A DNA stretch of 64,000 nucleotides from Gemmatimonadota bacterium (GCA_003222135.1 QHUM01000055.1:1-64000); one strand, 5' to 3'; shown: positions 31,672 through 43,214, counted from the stretch's first letter. The notes: generated by a model not told the origin, from the sequence alone. Made by a program: numbers and translations.

Positions 31672-32178
31672 CTACTCGCCTTTGGGGTCGGAGGGGTCCC
31701 ACAGCGTCGACACGGGATGCGTTTGCGCGCACAGGCGCTCCAGATCGTAGACGAACCGGTCGCGCGAATACTCCGCGTTCTCGTAGTGCACCCCGACGTG
31801 GATCGCCTCCTCGGGGCACACCTCCTGGCAGTAGCCGCAGAACACGCAGCGGAATTCGTCGATCTCGTAGATCAGCGGATAGCGGTTGCCGTGCTCGTCC
31901 TCCCCCGGGACCAACTTGATGCAGTTCGCCGGACAGATCTGGGGACACAGGCCGCAGGCGACGCACTTGGCGCGTCCCTGCTCGTCGGTGAGCATGCGGT
32001 GCGTCCCGCGCCACCGCGGGGAGAGCGTCCAGTCTTTGCTGCTTTTCTCCTCCGGGTACTGCATCGTCACCTTCGGCCGCCACAGGTGGCTGAACGTGAG
32101 CGCCATGCCCTTGAGTGTGGCGCGCAGGTAGGAGACCTGGGTCCCGGGCCGCTTCATCACCTTGAGGCCGATCGCCAT
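31672..32178 (-). CDS. nuoI: NADH-quinone oxidoreductase subunit I (2x[4Fe-4S])
   Basis: CVACGLCPQICPANCI and CVFCGYCQEVCPEEAI ferredoxin motifs. Confidence 0.96.
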   Translation of the reverse strand: MAIGLKVMKRPGTQVSYLRATLKGMALTFSHLWRPKVTMQYPEEKSSKDWTLSPRWRGTHRMLTDEQGRAKCVACGLCPQICPANCIKLVPGEDEHGNRYPLIYEIDEFRCVFCGYCQEVCPEEAIHVGVHYENAEYSRDRFVYDLERLCAQTHPVSTLWDPSDPKGE

Positions 32179-33341
32179 CAGGCCCGCTCCCCGGCCATCG
32201 AGCCGGCGACGATGTGGCCGCGATCGAGCACGAAGAACAGCGGGATCGCGAGCAGGACGTTCAAACCGAACAGCGCGAGCCCGAAGCGCGTGTCGTAGGC
32301 CCAGCCGAGCACGGCGTGCAGGATCCACAGCGCCGTAGCGATGACCGTCAGGTAACCCAGGGCGAGCGGCAGCATCACCTTCCACCCCAGCGCCATCAGC
32401 TGGTCGTAGCGGAAGCGTGGCAGCGTCCACCGCACCCAGATGTACAGGAACAGGAAGCAGCTCACCTTCAGGCAGAACGCCGCCAGCGTCGCCACGGTCT
32501 TCAGCACCGTCCAGGGAGGCGTATTGTCCCACGTCGTGAACGGGATGTCCCACCCGCCGAAGAACAGCGTGGTCATGAGGGCCGACGCGGTCACCATGTT
32601 CGAGTACTCCGCGATGTAGAACATCGAGAACTTCATGGCGCTGTATTCGGTGTGGTACCCGGCGATCAGCTCGCCCTCGGCTTCCGGCAGGTCGAACGGC
32701 AGCCGGTTCGTCTCGGCGAACGCCGCGACGATGAAGATGAAGTACGCGAGCGACAGCGGGAACACGAACCAGATGGACTGCGCCTGGCGCGCGACCACCT
32801 CGGAGAGCGTGACGTTGCCCGCGAGCAGCAGCACGGCCACCGTGCTCATCCCCATGGCGATCTCGTAGGAGATCATCTGGGCCGAAGCGCGCAGGCCGCC
32901 GAGCAGCGAGTACTTGTTGTTCGACGCCCACCCGGCCAGCACGATGCCGTACACGCCGAGCGAGCCGAACGCGAGAATGTAGAGAAACCCCACCGGCAGG
33001 TTTGCCACGACCATGTCCACGTCGCCCCACGGCGTCGGCAGCGGCGTCGCGAACGGGATCACGGCGAAGGTGAGCAGCGCCGGCACGAAGGACATCGCCG
33101 GCGCGAGCAGGAACAACACCTTGTCGGCCTGCGCCGGCAGCGTCTCTTCTTTGAGCAGATTCTTGAGCCCGTCCGCGGCCGGCTGGAACAGTCCCTGGGG
33201 CCCCACGCGGTTCGGTCCCAGGCGGTCCTGCATCCAGGCGCAGATGCGCCGCTCCGCCAGGGTCAGCAGCGCCACGCCGACCATGATCACCGTGAACACG
33301 ACGATGATCTTGATGATCGAGGACACCAGAAAGAACGTCAC
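32178..33341 (-). CDS. nuoH: NADH-quinone oxidoreductase subunit H
   Basis: LAERRICAWMQDRLGPNRVGPQGLFQPAADGLK, AFAETNRLPFDLPEAEGELIAGYHTEYSAMKF. Confidence 0.96.
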   Translation of the reverse strand: MTFFLVSSIIKIIVVFTVIMVGVALLTLAERRICAWMQDRLGPNRVGPQGLFQPAADGLKNLLKEETLPAQADKVLFLLAPAMSFVPALLTFAVIPFATPLPTPWGDVDMVVANLPVGFLYILAFGSLGVYGIVLAGWASNNKYSLLGGLRASAQMISYEIAMGMSTVAVLLLAGNVTLSEVVARQAQSIWFVFPLSLAYFIFIVAAFAETNRLPFDLPEAEGELIAGYHTEYSAMKFSMFYIAEYSNMVTASALMTTLFFGGWDIPFTTWDNTPPWTVLKTVATLAAFCLKVSCFLFLYIWVRWTLPRFRYDQLMALGWKVMLPLALGYLTVIATALWILHAVLGWAYDTRFGLALFGLNVLLAIPLFFVLDRGHIVAGSMAGERA

Positions 33342-34900
33342 GCCGTGGCCGGGACGGCGGTGTTGACCGGCTTGCCGAGCGCGCCGATGCTCGCATAGCT
33401 CAGACCGGCGAAGGCGCCCACCGAGCGGGCGAGCCGGTCGAACGCCGCGTCGGGCCCCGCGAGCGATTCGCCCCGCCCCAGGGCCGTCAGCAGCTCGGCG
33501 AGCACCCACCACGCCGGCCGCGCCATGCCGGGCGCCGGCTTCGCCTGGAAGTAGCGCTGCACCCGGCCATCCCGATTCACGAAGCTGCCCTCCTCCTCCG
33601 CCACGTTGGCGATCGGCAGCACCACCTCGGCGTCACGTGCGCCGTCCGGCAGGACCGTGCCGAGGTAGATGAGGGCGCCCGCGGTCCGGATCGTGACCTC
33701 CGGCTCGTCGAGCACGAGGACGACGGCGGCCGATTCCGCCGCCTTGAGGGCTGCCGCGTAGTCGCGGCTGTAGCCGAGCAGCTGGGCGGCCGTCCCGTTC
33801 GGGGCCCGCTCCGGCCGCAGCGCCAGGTTCGGGACACCCGCGAGCGGCGCCTCCTCGCCCATCACGATCTGCACGGCGCCGGTCCAGTCGAGCCCCGCGA
33901 ACAGCTCGCGCGTCAGGAACAGCGCCTCGGTCGACAGCTTGGGGGAGGCGAGCGCCACCGTCCTGCCCCCCGCGCCCCGCAGCACGGTGGCCGCCCGCGC
34001 GAGCGCTTCGTCCCAGTCCACGGCTTGCAGCTCGGCGCCAGCCCGCTTCACCAGCGGCGCCTCGATCCGGTCGCCGCGGTTCATCCAGCGGTAGTTCAGG
34101 CGGCCGTGGTCGCAGATGAAGTAGCGGTTCACGTCGAGGTTGGGACGTGGCCGGACCCGCACGACGACGTTGTCGCGCGTGTCCAGCGTGACGTTGCATC
34201 CCTGCGAGCAGCCGGTGCAGACGGAGGCCGTCTTGTCGAGCTCCCAGGCGCGCGCCTTGTGCAGGAAATCCTTGGAGAGGAGCGAGCCGACCGGGCACAG
34301 ATCGACGACGTTGCCGGCCCACGGGTGGTCGAGCCGCGCCTCGGGATGGATCCCGATGTAGGCCCGGTCGCCGCGCTCGGAGACGTTGAGCACGGGTTCC
34401 TTGGTCACGTCCTCCATGAAGCGCACGCAGCGGGTACACAGGATGCAGCGGTTCGGCACGTACAGCACGTCGGGGCCGAAGTCCTCGACCGGGTTGAAGC
34501 GCTTGGCATAGTCCGGGCTGTAGCGCGTCGCCGGGCGGCCTTCCTGGAAGGTGAAATCCTGGAGCTCGCATTCACCCGCTTGGTCGCAGATCGGGCAATC
34601 GAGGGGGTGGTTGATCAGCAGCAGCTCGAGCACCCCCATGCGCGCGCTCTTCGCCTGCTCGGACTGGGTGTCCACCACCATGCCCTCGGCGACCGGGGTG
34701 GCACAGGCGATCTGCAGCTTCGGGGCCTTCTCGACCTGCACGAGACACATGCGGCACAGGCCGGCCACCGGGAGCCCCGGATGGTAGCAATAGTGCGGGA
34801 CGAGCACGCCCGCCTGCTTCGCGGCCTCGATGAGCAGCGTCCCGGGAGGCACGCTCACCGGCATGCCGTCGATCGTCAGATTGACGACATCGTTGGCCAT
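33338..34900 (-). CDS. nuoG: NADH-quinone oxidoreductase subunit G (short form, about 520 aa)
   Basis: N-terminal [2Fe-2S] (HYCYHPGLPVAGLCRMCLV), CPICDQAGECELQD, CILCTRCVRF, CTGCSQGCNV. Confidence 0.94.
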   Translation of the reverse strand: MANDVVNLTIDGMPVSVPPGTLLIEAAKQAGVLVPHYCYHPGLPVAGLCRMCLVQVEKAPKLQIACATPVAEGMVVDTQSEQAKSARMGVLELLLINHPLDCPICDQAGECELQDFTFQEGRPATRYSPDYAKRFNPVEDFGPDVLYVPNRCILCTRCVRFMEDVTKEPVLNVSERGDRAYIGIHPEARLDHPWAGNVVDLCPVGSLLSKDFLHKARAWELDKTASVCTGCSQGCNVTLDTRDNVVVRVRPRPNLDVNRYFICDHGRLNYRWMNRGDRIEAPLVKRAGAELQAVDWDEALARAATVLRGAGGRTVALASPKLSTEALFLTRELFAGLDWTGAVQIVMGEEAPLAGVPNLALRPERAPNGTAAQLLGYSRDYAAALKAAESAAVVLVLDEPEVTIRTAGALIYLGTVLPDGARDAEVVLPIANVAEEEGSFVNRDGRVQRYFQAKPAPGMARPAWWVLAELLTALGRGESLAGPDAAFDRLARSVGAFAGLSYASIGALGKPVNTAVPATA

Positions 34901-34913
34901 CAGCGCTCGGCCC

Positions 34914-36193
<1,280 letters not shown>

Positions 36194-36194
<1 letters not shown>

Positions 36195-36715
36195 TATCGG
36201 TACCGCTTCACGAGGTCCGGCACCTTCTCCGGGCTCACGCTCTCGATGAAGTCGTCGTTGATGAGCACCGGCGTGGCGAACCCGCACGCCCCCAGGCACT
36301 CCACTTCGATCACGGTCCACCGGCCGTCGGGGCTCGTGGCGCCGAGCTCCTTCGCGCCGGTGGCCTGGAGCAGCGCACGCACCACGTCTTCGGCTCCACA
36401 GATGTTGCAGGGCGAGGTCGTGCACACCTGCACGAAGTTCTGTCCCACCGGGTGCTGGTGGTACATGGTGTAGAACGTCACCACGCCTTTGACGTACGCG
36501 GGGGTGAGCCCGAGCACGGCCGCCACTTCGGTCATGTCGCGGTCCGAGATCCAGCCGCGCTGCCGCTGCACCAGCCAGAGCGCCGGCAACAGCGCCCCCT
36601 GTTTGGTGGGGTAGCGGCCGAGCAGCGACTGCAGCTCCTCGAGGACTTTCCCCGCGAATACCGGCTGGTACGGTTCGGTCGCCGCATCGTGGGTCGGCCG
36701 CGCGCTCGCGCTCAT
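36194..36715 (-). CDS. nuoE: NADH-quinone oxidoreductase subunit E
   Basis: VCTTSPCNICGAE, VECLGACGFATPVLIND. Confidence 0.95.
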
Positions 36716-37998
36716 CGGTCGACCTCACCCATCACGATGTCCACTGACGCGTTGATGGCGATCAGATCGGAGAGCAGATGCCCTTCGGCCATTTTGGGCA
36801 GTGCCGCCAGGTTGATGAATGACGGCGGCCGGATCCGCCAGCGCACCGGTTTCGCGGTGCCGTCGGAGACCAGGTAGGTGCCCAGCTCCCCTTTGGGGTT
36901 CTCGATCCCGACGTATGCCTCGCCCACCGGGGCCTTCACGCCTTCCATGACCTGCTTGAAGTGGTAAATCATCGCCTCCATGTCGCTCATGGCACGCGAC
37001 TTGGGGGGCAGAATCAGGCGCGGGTCCCCGATGTTCAGCGGGCCGTCGGGGAGCCGCTCGAGCGCCTGCCGCAGGATGCGGTTCGACTGGTGGCACTCCT
37101 CCAGCCGCACCAGATAGCGATCGTACACGTCGCCGTGCTCGCCCACGGGGACATCGAACTCGTAGCTGTCGTAGGCGAGGTAGGGCTTATCGCGGCGCAT
37201 GTCGTAGGGGACGCCGCTGGCGCGCAGCATCGGACCGGACAGGGAATAGTTGACGGCTTCCTGCGCCGTCATCACGCCCACGCCCTGGGTGCGGCCGACC
37301 CAGACGGCGTTGCGGGTGAGCACGCGGTCGATCTCGTGCAGTGTCTTCGGGTAGGTGTCGACGAACTGCCGCAACCCCGCGACGAAGTCATCCGTCACGT
37401 CGGCCATCATGCCCCCGACGCGCGTCACGCTGGTCGTGAGCCGGGCCCCGGTCCACATCTCCTGCAGGTTGTAGATGCGCTCCCGCTCCTGGAAGGCCCA
37501 CAGGAACGGCGTGAACGCGCCCAGGTCGATCGACGTCGTGCCGAGCCAGACCATGTGCGAGATGATGCGGCTCATCTCGCAGGCGATCACCCGCAGCACC
37601 GTGCAGCGCGGCGTGATCTCGATCCCCATCAGCTGCTCGGCCGCGAGCGCGAATCCGACGTTGTTCGCCATGGGCGAGAGGTAGTCGGTGCGGTCGGTGA
37701 GCGGAATGATCTGGTTGTAGTGGCGGTATTCGCCGAGCTTTTCGAATCCGGAGTGCAGGTAACCGACGTGCGGGATGACCCGGACGACGGTCTCGCCGTC
37801 GAGCTCGACCACCAGGCGCAGCACGCCGTGCGTGGCGGGGTGTTGCGGCCCGATGTTGATCAGCATGTGCTCGCCGGCGTCGGGCTCGCCGTACCGCTCC
37901 AGCGCGCCTACTCCCGCCTCGAGCGGGATGCGCGCCGGGCGCCCCTGCGGGTCCAGCCCCGGGGTCGCGAGCTCGACGGCGATGGTCCGCTTGCTCAT
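36712..37998 (-). CDS. nuoD: NADH-quinone oxidoreductase subunit D
   Basis: INIGPQHPATHGVLRLVVELDGE, PHVGYLHSGFEKLGEYRHYNQIIPLTDRTDYL. Confidence 0.97.
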   Translation of the reverse strand: MSKRTIAVELATPGLDPQGRPARIPLEAGVGALERYGEPDAGEHMLINIGPQHPATHGVLRLVVELDGETVVRVIPHVGYLHSGFEKLGEYRHYNQIIPLTDRTDYLSPMANNVGFALAAEQLMGIEITPRCTVLRVIACEMSRIISHMVWLGTTSIDLGAFTPFLWAFQERERIYNLQEMWTGARLTTSVTRVGGMMADVTDDFVAGLRQFVDTYPKTLHEIDRVLTRNAVWVGRTQGVGVMTAQEAVNYSLSGPMLRASGVPYDMRRDKPYLAYDSYEFDVPVGEHGDVYDRYLVRLEECHQSNRILRQALERLPDGPLNIGDPRLILPPKSRAMSDMEAMIYHFKQVMEGVKAPVGEAYVGIENPKGELGTYLVSDGTAKPVRWRIRPPSFINLAALPKMAEGHLLSDLIAINASVDIVMGEVDR

Positions 37999-38612
37999 TC
38001 GGAGTCGGGGATCTTGCCGCGCTCGCCGCGACGCAGCCGCTCCCGCATGTCGGGCGGGAGCTCGTCGTACGCCTCGGCGATCGACAGCTCTTCCATCGAG
38101 TAGTGCGCCTCGGGGTTGGCGTTGAGCGCCTGGCGCACCTGCTCCGCTCGGCTGAAGCGGCCGCGCAGCGGGAAGTCCTTCCGCAACGGGTAGCCCTCGG
38201 CGTACGTCTCCCACATCAGGATGCGCCGCAGGTCCGGGTGGCCACGGAACGTGACGCCGAACATGTCGAAGACTTCGCGCTCCAGCCAGTCGGCGCCCTG
38301 CCACAGCGGCACGACCGAGTCGATCGCCAGGTCGCCGCGGGGGTCGAGCTCGACCTTCACGCGCAGGTCCGTGCGCCGCTCGAGCGAGCGCAGGTTGTAG
38401 ACGACCTCGAGCGACCGCTCCCGGTCACGGTATTCCACGGCCGTGACGTCGACCAGATAGTCGTACTGCTGACCGGGCGTGTCGCGCAGCCAGGCCATCA
38501 CGTCGAGCAGCGCCGCGCGGTCCACGTACACGATCGTGTCGCCGCACGACTCGACCGCGCGGCCGATCGCGCCGGCGAAGGTCCCGCGCAGGGCTTCTGC
38601 GGAGGGGTTCAC
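37995..38612 (-). CDS. nuoC: NADH-quinone oxidoreductase subunit C
   Basis: [41 protein letters not shown]. Confidence 0.96.
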   Translation of the reverse strand: MNPSAEALRGTFAGAIGRAVESCGDTIVYVDRAALLDVMAWLRDTPGQQYDYLVDVTAVEYRDRERSLEVVYNLRSLERRTDLRVKVELDPRGDLAIDSVVPLWQGADWLEREVFDMFGVTFRGHPDLRRILMWETYAEGYPLRKDFPLRGRFSRAEQVRQALNANPEAHYSMEELSIAEAYDELPPDMRERLRRGERGKIPDSE

Positions 38613-39229
38613 CCCGAGCGGAACTGGTGGATGGAGTTCCCGAACGGCTCGGAGATCTCGTCGATCTGCTCGGGCGGCAGTCGCAGGCCACGCTCGTCCA
38701 GGGGCTGCTCGTCGCGCCGCTGGGCATGGTCGAACAGCGATTCTCCCTTGATCTTCTTGTGCAGCAAGAGGACGCCGTACAACAGCCCCTCGGGGCGCGG
38801 CGGGCACCCCGGCACGTACACGTCCACGGGGACGATGGTGTCGATCCCCTGCACCATCGCGTAGTTGTCGAAGATGCCGCCGGTCGACGCACACGCACCC
38901 ATCGAGATCACCCACTTGGGCTGCGGCATCTGGTCGTAGATCCGCCGGATCACGGGGGCGAGCTTGAACGGCAGGCGCCCCGCACAGATGAGCACGTCCG
39001 CCTGGCGCGGGCTGAAGGCTTGGCGCTCCATGCCGAAGCGGGCGAAGTCGTAGCGCGACGCGGCCGTCGCCATGAACTCGATGGCGCAGCATGCCGTGCC
39101 GAACGGCATGGGCCACAAGGAGTTCGCCCGCGACGCGTTCACCGCCCAGTCGATGAGATGCTGCGCTTTCGCGAGCAGGTAGTTCGGGCTTTGCCCGGGG
39201 ACTTCCTTCGTCTCGAGGACGCGCTTCAC
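38609..39229 (-). CDS. nuoB: NADH-quinone oxidoreductase subunit B
   Basis: [66 protein letters not shown]. Confidence 0.97.
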   Translation of the reverse strand: MKRVLETKEVPGQSPNYLLAKAQHLIDWAVNASRANSLWPMPFGTACCAIEFMATAASRYDFARFGMERQAFSPRQADVLICAGRLPFKLAPVIRRIYDQMPQPKWVISMGACASTGGIFDNYAMVQGIDTIVPVDVYVPGCPPRPEGLLYGVLLLHKKIKGESLFDHAQRRDEQPLDERGLRLPPEQIDEISEPFGNSIHQFRSG

Positions 39230-39247
39230 GACCCTAACCCCACGCCT

Positions 39248-39625
39248 TTAGTCCCACTGTAGCGCCCCCCGCTTCCACACATAGACGTAGCCGACCGCGA
39301 GGATGAGCATGAAGACCAGCATCTCCACGAGCAGGAACCCCATCCCGGGCCCCCCTTGCCCTCCTCGGCCGAAGTAGATCGCCCCCCACGGGATCAGGAA
39401 CACCGTCTCCAGGTCGAAGACGATGAACAGCATCGCCACGAGGTAGAACTTCACCGAGAAGCGGTCGTGGGCATTGCCGAGCGGCGGCATGCCGCTCTCG
39501 TAGGGCGCGTCTTTCACGACGGTGGGCTTGCGCGGGGCGACGAGATGTGACAACCCGATCAGCAACGCCGCGTTGAAAGCGACGAACGCGAGCAGGAGAA
39601 GGAAGGCGAGGTAGGGCTGGGTCAT
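39248..39625 (-). CDS. nuoA: NADH-quinone oxidoreductase subunit A
   Basis: PYESGMPPLGNAHDRFSVKFYLVAMLFIVFDLETVFLIPW. Confidence 0.95.
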   Translation of the reverse strand: MTQPYLAFLLLLAFVAFNAALLIGLSHLVAPRKPTVVKDAPYESGMPPLGNAHDRFSVKFYLVAMLFIVFDLETVFLIPWGAIYFGRGGQGGPGMGFLLVEMLVFMLILAVGYVYVWKRGALQWD

Positions 39626-39657
39626 GAGTTCGTGAAAAAATTCACTTGATCGGCCGA

Positions 39658-39686
39658 AACGTATTCTCGCGCGGCGGTGTTGTCAA
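39658..39686 (-). promoter_or_regulatory. Putative sigma70-like promoter of the nuo operon
   Basis: TTGACA (39686-39681) - N17 - TACGTT (39663-39658); GTGAAAAAATTCAC inverted repeat at about 39632-39645 in the leader. Confidence 0.6.
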
Positions 39687-39734
39687 CCGAATCGAGTGGC
39701 GTAAGTGTCGACGGCGCCGATATATTGGCCCGCC

Positions 39735-40295
39735 ATGTCCATCAAATCCGACCGCTGGATCCGTCGTATGGCGCGGGAGCACGCGATGATCGATCCGTTC
39801 GCCGAGAACCAGGCCCGCGCCGGCGTGATCTCCTACGGCGTGTCGTCGTACGGCTACGACATGCGGGTCGCGCCCGAGTTCAAGATCTTTACCAATGCCC
39901 TGTCGGCCGTGGTCGATCCCAAGAGCTTCGACCCGAAATCGTTCGTCGAATTCACGGGCAACGTGTGCATCGTCCCTCCCAACTCGTTCGCCCTGGCGCG
40001 CTCGGTCGAGTACTTCCGGATACCGCGGAACGTGCTGACGATCTGCGTGGGGAAGAGCACCTACGCGCGCTGCGGCATCATCACCAACGTCACCCCGTTC
40101 GAGCCCGAGTGGGAAGGGTTCGTGACGCTCGAGATCTCGAACACGACGCCCTTGCCTGCCAAGATCTACGCTAACGAGGGCATCGCGCAGGTGCTGTTCT
40201 TCACGGCGGACGAAGGCGACGAGTGCGAGGTGAGCTATAAAGACAAGAAAGGCAAGTATCAGGCACAGCAGGGGATCACGTTGCCGAAACTGTGA
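39735..40295 (+). CDS. dcd: dCTP deaminase
   Basis: [79 protein letters not shown]. Confidence 0.95.
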   Translation: MSIKSDRWIRRMAREHAMIDPFAENQARAGVISYGVSSYGYDMRVAPEFKIFTNALSAVVDPKSFDPKSFVEFTGNVCIVPPNSFALARSVEYFRIPRNVLTICVGKSTYARCGIITNVTPFEPEWEGFVTLEISNTTPLPAKIYANEGIAQVLFFTADEGDECEVSYKDKKGKYQAQQGITLPKL

Positions 40296-40302
40296 CGCGG
40301 CG

Positions 40303-40728
40303 TCACGCTTGCCGCGGTCCCTCCCCCACCACGCCCAGCGCCGTGACCGCGGCAGTGGCCGCGGCCAGGATCAGGATGTCCGGCTTCCACCCCAACTCGG
40401 TAGCCGGGACGGCCATCTGGAGGAGGTACATCGCGAAGTCGAACGCCCCCACGAGCAGTCCCAGCAGGACCGTCCGCTGCAGCGGGCGCCCGAACTGGGC
40501 CAGCACGCTCCCCGTCACGAGCGCCACTGCTCCCTGCCCCGCCGCGATCGCCAGGGCCGTGACGGCGTCGCCAATGAGTGTGAAGATCAGTCCCGACCGG
40601 GTGGGGATGTAGCTGAACAACCAGGTGTGCAGCCCGGCGATCACGAGTCCGGCCACGGCGGCGCACATCGTCGCCCAGATGGCGTAGTAGATCACGACCT
40701 TCATCCTGTCGCCGGTATCGGTAGCCAT
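40303..40728 (-). CDS. Hypothetical integral membrane protein (141 aa)
   Basis: Open frame with about 4 hydrophobic segments; convergent with dcd. Confidence 0.6.
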   Translation of the reverse strand: MATDTGDRMKVVIYYAIWATMCAAVAGLVIAGLHTWLFSYIPTRSGLIFTLIGDAVTALAIAAGQGAVALVTGSVLAQFGRPLQRTVLLGLLVGAFDFAMYLLQMAVPATELGWKPDILILAAATAAVTALGVVGEGPRQA

Positions 40729-40868
40729 AGCGGAAACCTCTCAAGGTGCCCCCAATCTGCGCGTGGCCGCGAGGCGGCGCCAGCGCGCGGCGCGGGGCGG
40801 CGTGTGACCGGTCCCGGAATGGGCAACGGGTTATCTTAGCCTGACTCACGCGGGGGCGCTCCCGTGCG

Positions 40869-42908
40869 ATGCAGACCGATAGTGGGCGGTTGCCCGCAGC
40901 CGGTAGGCGGGTCGTGAGGCGCGTCACCGACCGGGTGGCGCGGGTGGCGCGCGCCGCGCGCGAACCCGTGAGCCTGCGCGCGACCCTGCTGCTGATGACG
41001 CTCGCAGCGGGCGCGTATGCGGGGGTCCTGCCCCTCTATCTCTTCGTGCGAGCCCGCGCGGCGGCGCTGGCGCTCGGCAAAGGGACGGCGGCCATCGTTG
41101 CCCTGCAGGACGACCTGGCACGCCGCAACAGCGGGTTGCACCATGCGGCGTCGCTCGTGAGACAGCTCGTCGAGTCCCCCACCCGTCCGGCTCCGGGCGC
41201 CCTCGATACCATTCGCCTTTTCATCGCGGCGGCGAGCGCCCCGGCGGCCGGACGGTCGTACGCGGCGGTGCCCGCGGCGCTGCGCGTGCCGCTGGGGCGG
41301 TCCGAAGAGGCGGTGTCCCGAGTGGCGAGCGCGCTGGCCGAGGACGTGGCGCTGCTGGAGCGCGCTGGTGCACGGACCGGGGCCGCCCGGCGGATCCGCG
41401 CGCTCGACAGCCTCACACAGATCGCCGACCAACAAATGCTCGCGGCGGGTCAGCAGGCGCGGCGCGACTTGGTGGATCGACAACAGGCGCTCCAGCTCGC
41501 GGCGGGTGAGGTGCTGCGCGATGCGATCTTCTGGCTCGCCCTCGGCGCCTTGGGCGTGGCTCCCGCGGTCTACCTGGTGCGCCGGCGCGTGTGGCGGCCG
41601 CTCGCGGAGCTCGAAGCCGGGCTCGCCCGGGTTGCTGAAGGTGACCTGACCGCGGGGGTACCGGTTCGCGGCAGCGATGAGCTGGGCAGGCTGGCGCAGC
41701 ATTTCAACGAAATGACGCGCGTGCTGCGCGATCGCGCGGAGGAGCAGGGCCGCTTCGCCGCCGCCGGGGAGCTGCTCGCCGGCGTGGCCCACGAGGTCAA
41801 CAACCCGCTCATGGCCATCGCGGCGCACGCGGAGAACAGCATCGCCGATTCGGCCCTCGCGGAGCCGCAACGCGCCGAGATGCTCCAGATCCTGCGGCAG
41901 GCACGTCGCGCCGCCAAGCTGCTGCGCGGCTTGCTGCGGTTCGTCCGCGTCACGGAGCGGGAAGTCACGCGCGTCAACTTGAACGACGTGGTGCGCGGCG
42001 CCATGGACCTGGTGTCCTACCGGTTCGCGCTCGACGAGATCGCGGTGGGCGGGCGCCTGGATCCGGGGCTGGTCGCGGTCGAAGGCGACGCGATCAAGTT
42101 GGAGCAGGTGATCGTGAATCTCCTGTCCAACGCGATCGACGCCCTGCGTGCGATCAAGCCGCCCCGCGAGCTCACCGTGGATACCTGGTGCCAGGGGGCC
42201 CGAGTTTCGGTCGCGGTCGAAGACAATGCGCACGGTGTCCCCGCGGACATGGTGCCGCGGCTGTTCCGGCCCTTTGCGACGACCAAGGCGCGCCGCGGCA
42301 CGGGCCTGGGACTCTACATTTCGCGTCAGATCGCCCGAGAAGCGGACGGTGACCTGGCCCTCGAGTCCCGTCCGGGAAAGGGGGCGCGCTTCGTCGTATG
42401 GCTCCCCGCCGCCCCGGCGGAGACGTCCTCGGCTCCGGCTGCCACCGCCACGGCTCCCACCGCCGCTCCCGAGCCGGTAGCCGTGCCGCGTCCCGTCGCG
42501 TCGCTGGCGGGCCTGCACGTGCTCATCGTGGACGACGAAGAGGCCGTGCGCCGCCCGATGGCCAAGTTCTTGAGCCGCCGGGGTGCGCGGGTGGACGAGG
42601 CGCAAGACGGGGCGGAGGCGCTGGCGCGTTTGGCGGGCGCTGGGGGGGAGGCCGACGTGATCGTCGCCGACCTCCGGATGCCGCGGATGGGCGGGGTCGA
42701 GCTGTTCGCCACGCTGGAAGACACCCGACCGGCGCTCGCTTCCCGGGTGTTGTTCCTGTCGGGGGACATCTCACAGCTCGCCGAGCCGGGCAACACGCCC
42801 GTGCCGCGGGAACGCGTCCTCGTGAAGCCGGTGGAGCTGGCGGAGCTGGAGCGGCGTATCCTGGAGTTCATGCGGGGGCGGGAGGACGAGGGAGCCGGGG
42901 GAGCGTGA
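40869..42908 (+). CDS. Hybrid sensor histidine kinase (HAMP, HisKA, HATPase, C-terminal receiver)
   Basis: HAMP-like region, LLAGVAHEVNNPLMAI, NLLSNAIDAL, GTGLGLYISRQIA, receiver VLIVDDEEAVRRPM...DVIVADLRMPRMGG. Confidence 0.92.
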   Translation: MQTDSGRLPAAGRRVVRRVTDRVARVARAAREPVSLRATLLLMTLAAGAYAGVLPLYLFVRARAAALALGKGTAAIVALQDDLARRNSGLHHAASLVRQLVESPTRPAPGALDTIRLFIAAASAPAAGRSYAAVPAALRVPLGRSEEAVSRVASALAEDVALLERAGARTGAARRIRALDSLTQIADQQMLAAGQQARRDLVDRQQALQLAAGEVLRDAIFWLALGALGVAPAVYLVRRRVWRPLAELEAGLARVAEGDLTAGVPVRGSDELGRLAQHFNEMTRVLRDRAEEQGRFAAAGELLAGVAHEVNNPLMAIAAHAENSIADSALAEPQRAEMLQILRQARRAAKLLRGLLRFVRVTEREVTRVNLNDVVRGAMDLVSYRFALDEIAVGGRLDPGLVAVEGDAIKLEQVIVNLLSNAIDALRAIKPPRELTVDTWCQGARVSVAVEDNAHGVPADMVPRLFRPFATTKARRGTGLGLYISRQIAREADGDLALESRPGKGARFVVWLPAAPAETSSAPAATATAPTAAPEPVAVPRPVASLAGLHVLIVDDEEAVRRPMAKFLSRRGARVDEAQDGAEALARLAGAGGEADVIVADLRMPRMGGVELFATLEDTRPALASRVLFLSGDISQLAEPGNTPVPRERVLVKPVELAELERRILEFMRGREDEGAGGA

Positions 42909-42950
42909 CGGAGGTGTAGCTGCCCGCCGGGGCGCGCACTAAGATTTAGC

Positions 42951-43214
42951 ATGCTGATCGTCGTCGTCCTGCTCGCCACCGTGGTGATGCGGATCGCGAT
43001 CGTCACGGTGGTGGCGTACCTGCTGTTGCCGCAAGGCAGGTTCTGCCCGCACTGCGCCGGCGAGATGACGGCGATTCGGAACCGGTTCTTCGACCGGGTG
43101 CTCCCCGCGCTGCAGCGTCGGTGGTGCGTGGAGTGTGGTTGGGACGGCGTCGTGCGCCGCGTCCGCTCGGCGCCCCCTCATTCCTTCGTGATCAGTCGCG
43201 CGGCCCGCTCGTAG
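42951..43214 (+). CDS. Small TM protein with zinc-ribbon-like CPHC/CVEC motif
   Basis: 87 aa; N-terminal hydrophobic helix then CPHCAGEM...RRWCVECGW; 3' end overlaps ndh antisense. Confidence 0.5.
   Translation: MLIVVVLLATVVMRIAIVTVVAYLLLPQGRFCPHCAGEMTAIRNRFFDRVLPALQRRWCVECGWDGVVRRVRSAPPHSFVISRAARS

Noticed and set aside
42410-42500. Ala/Pro-rich kinase-receiver linker as a palindromic insertion
   Set aside because: Sequence is low-complexity GC-rich but not palindromic; ordinary interdomain linker.
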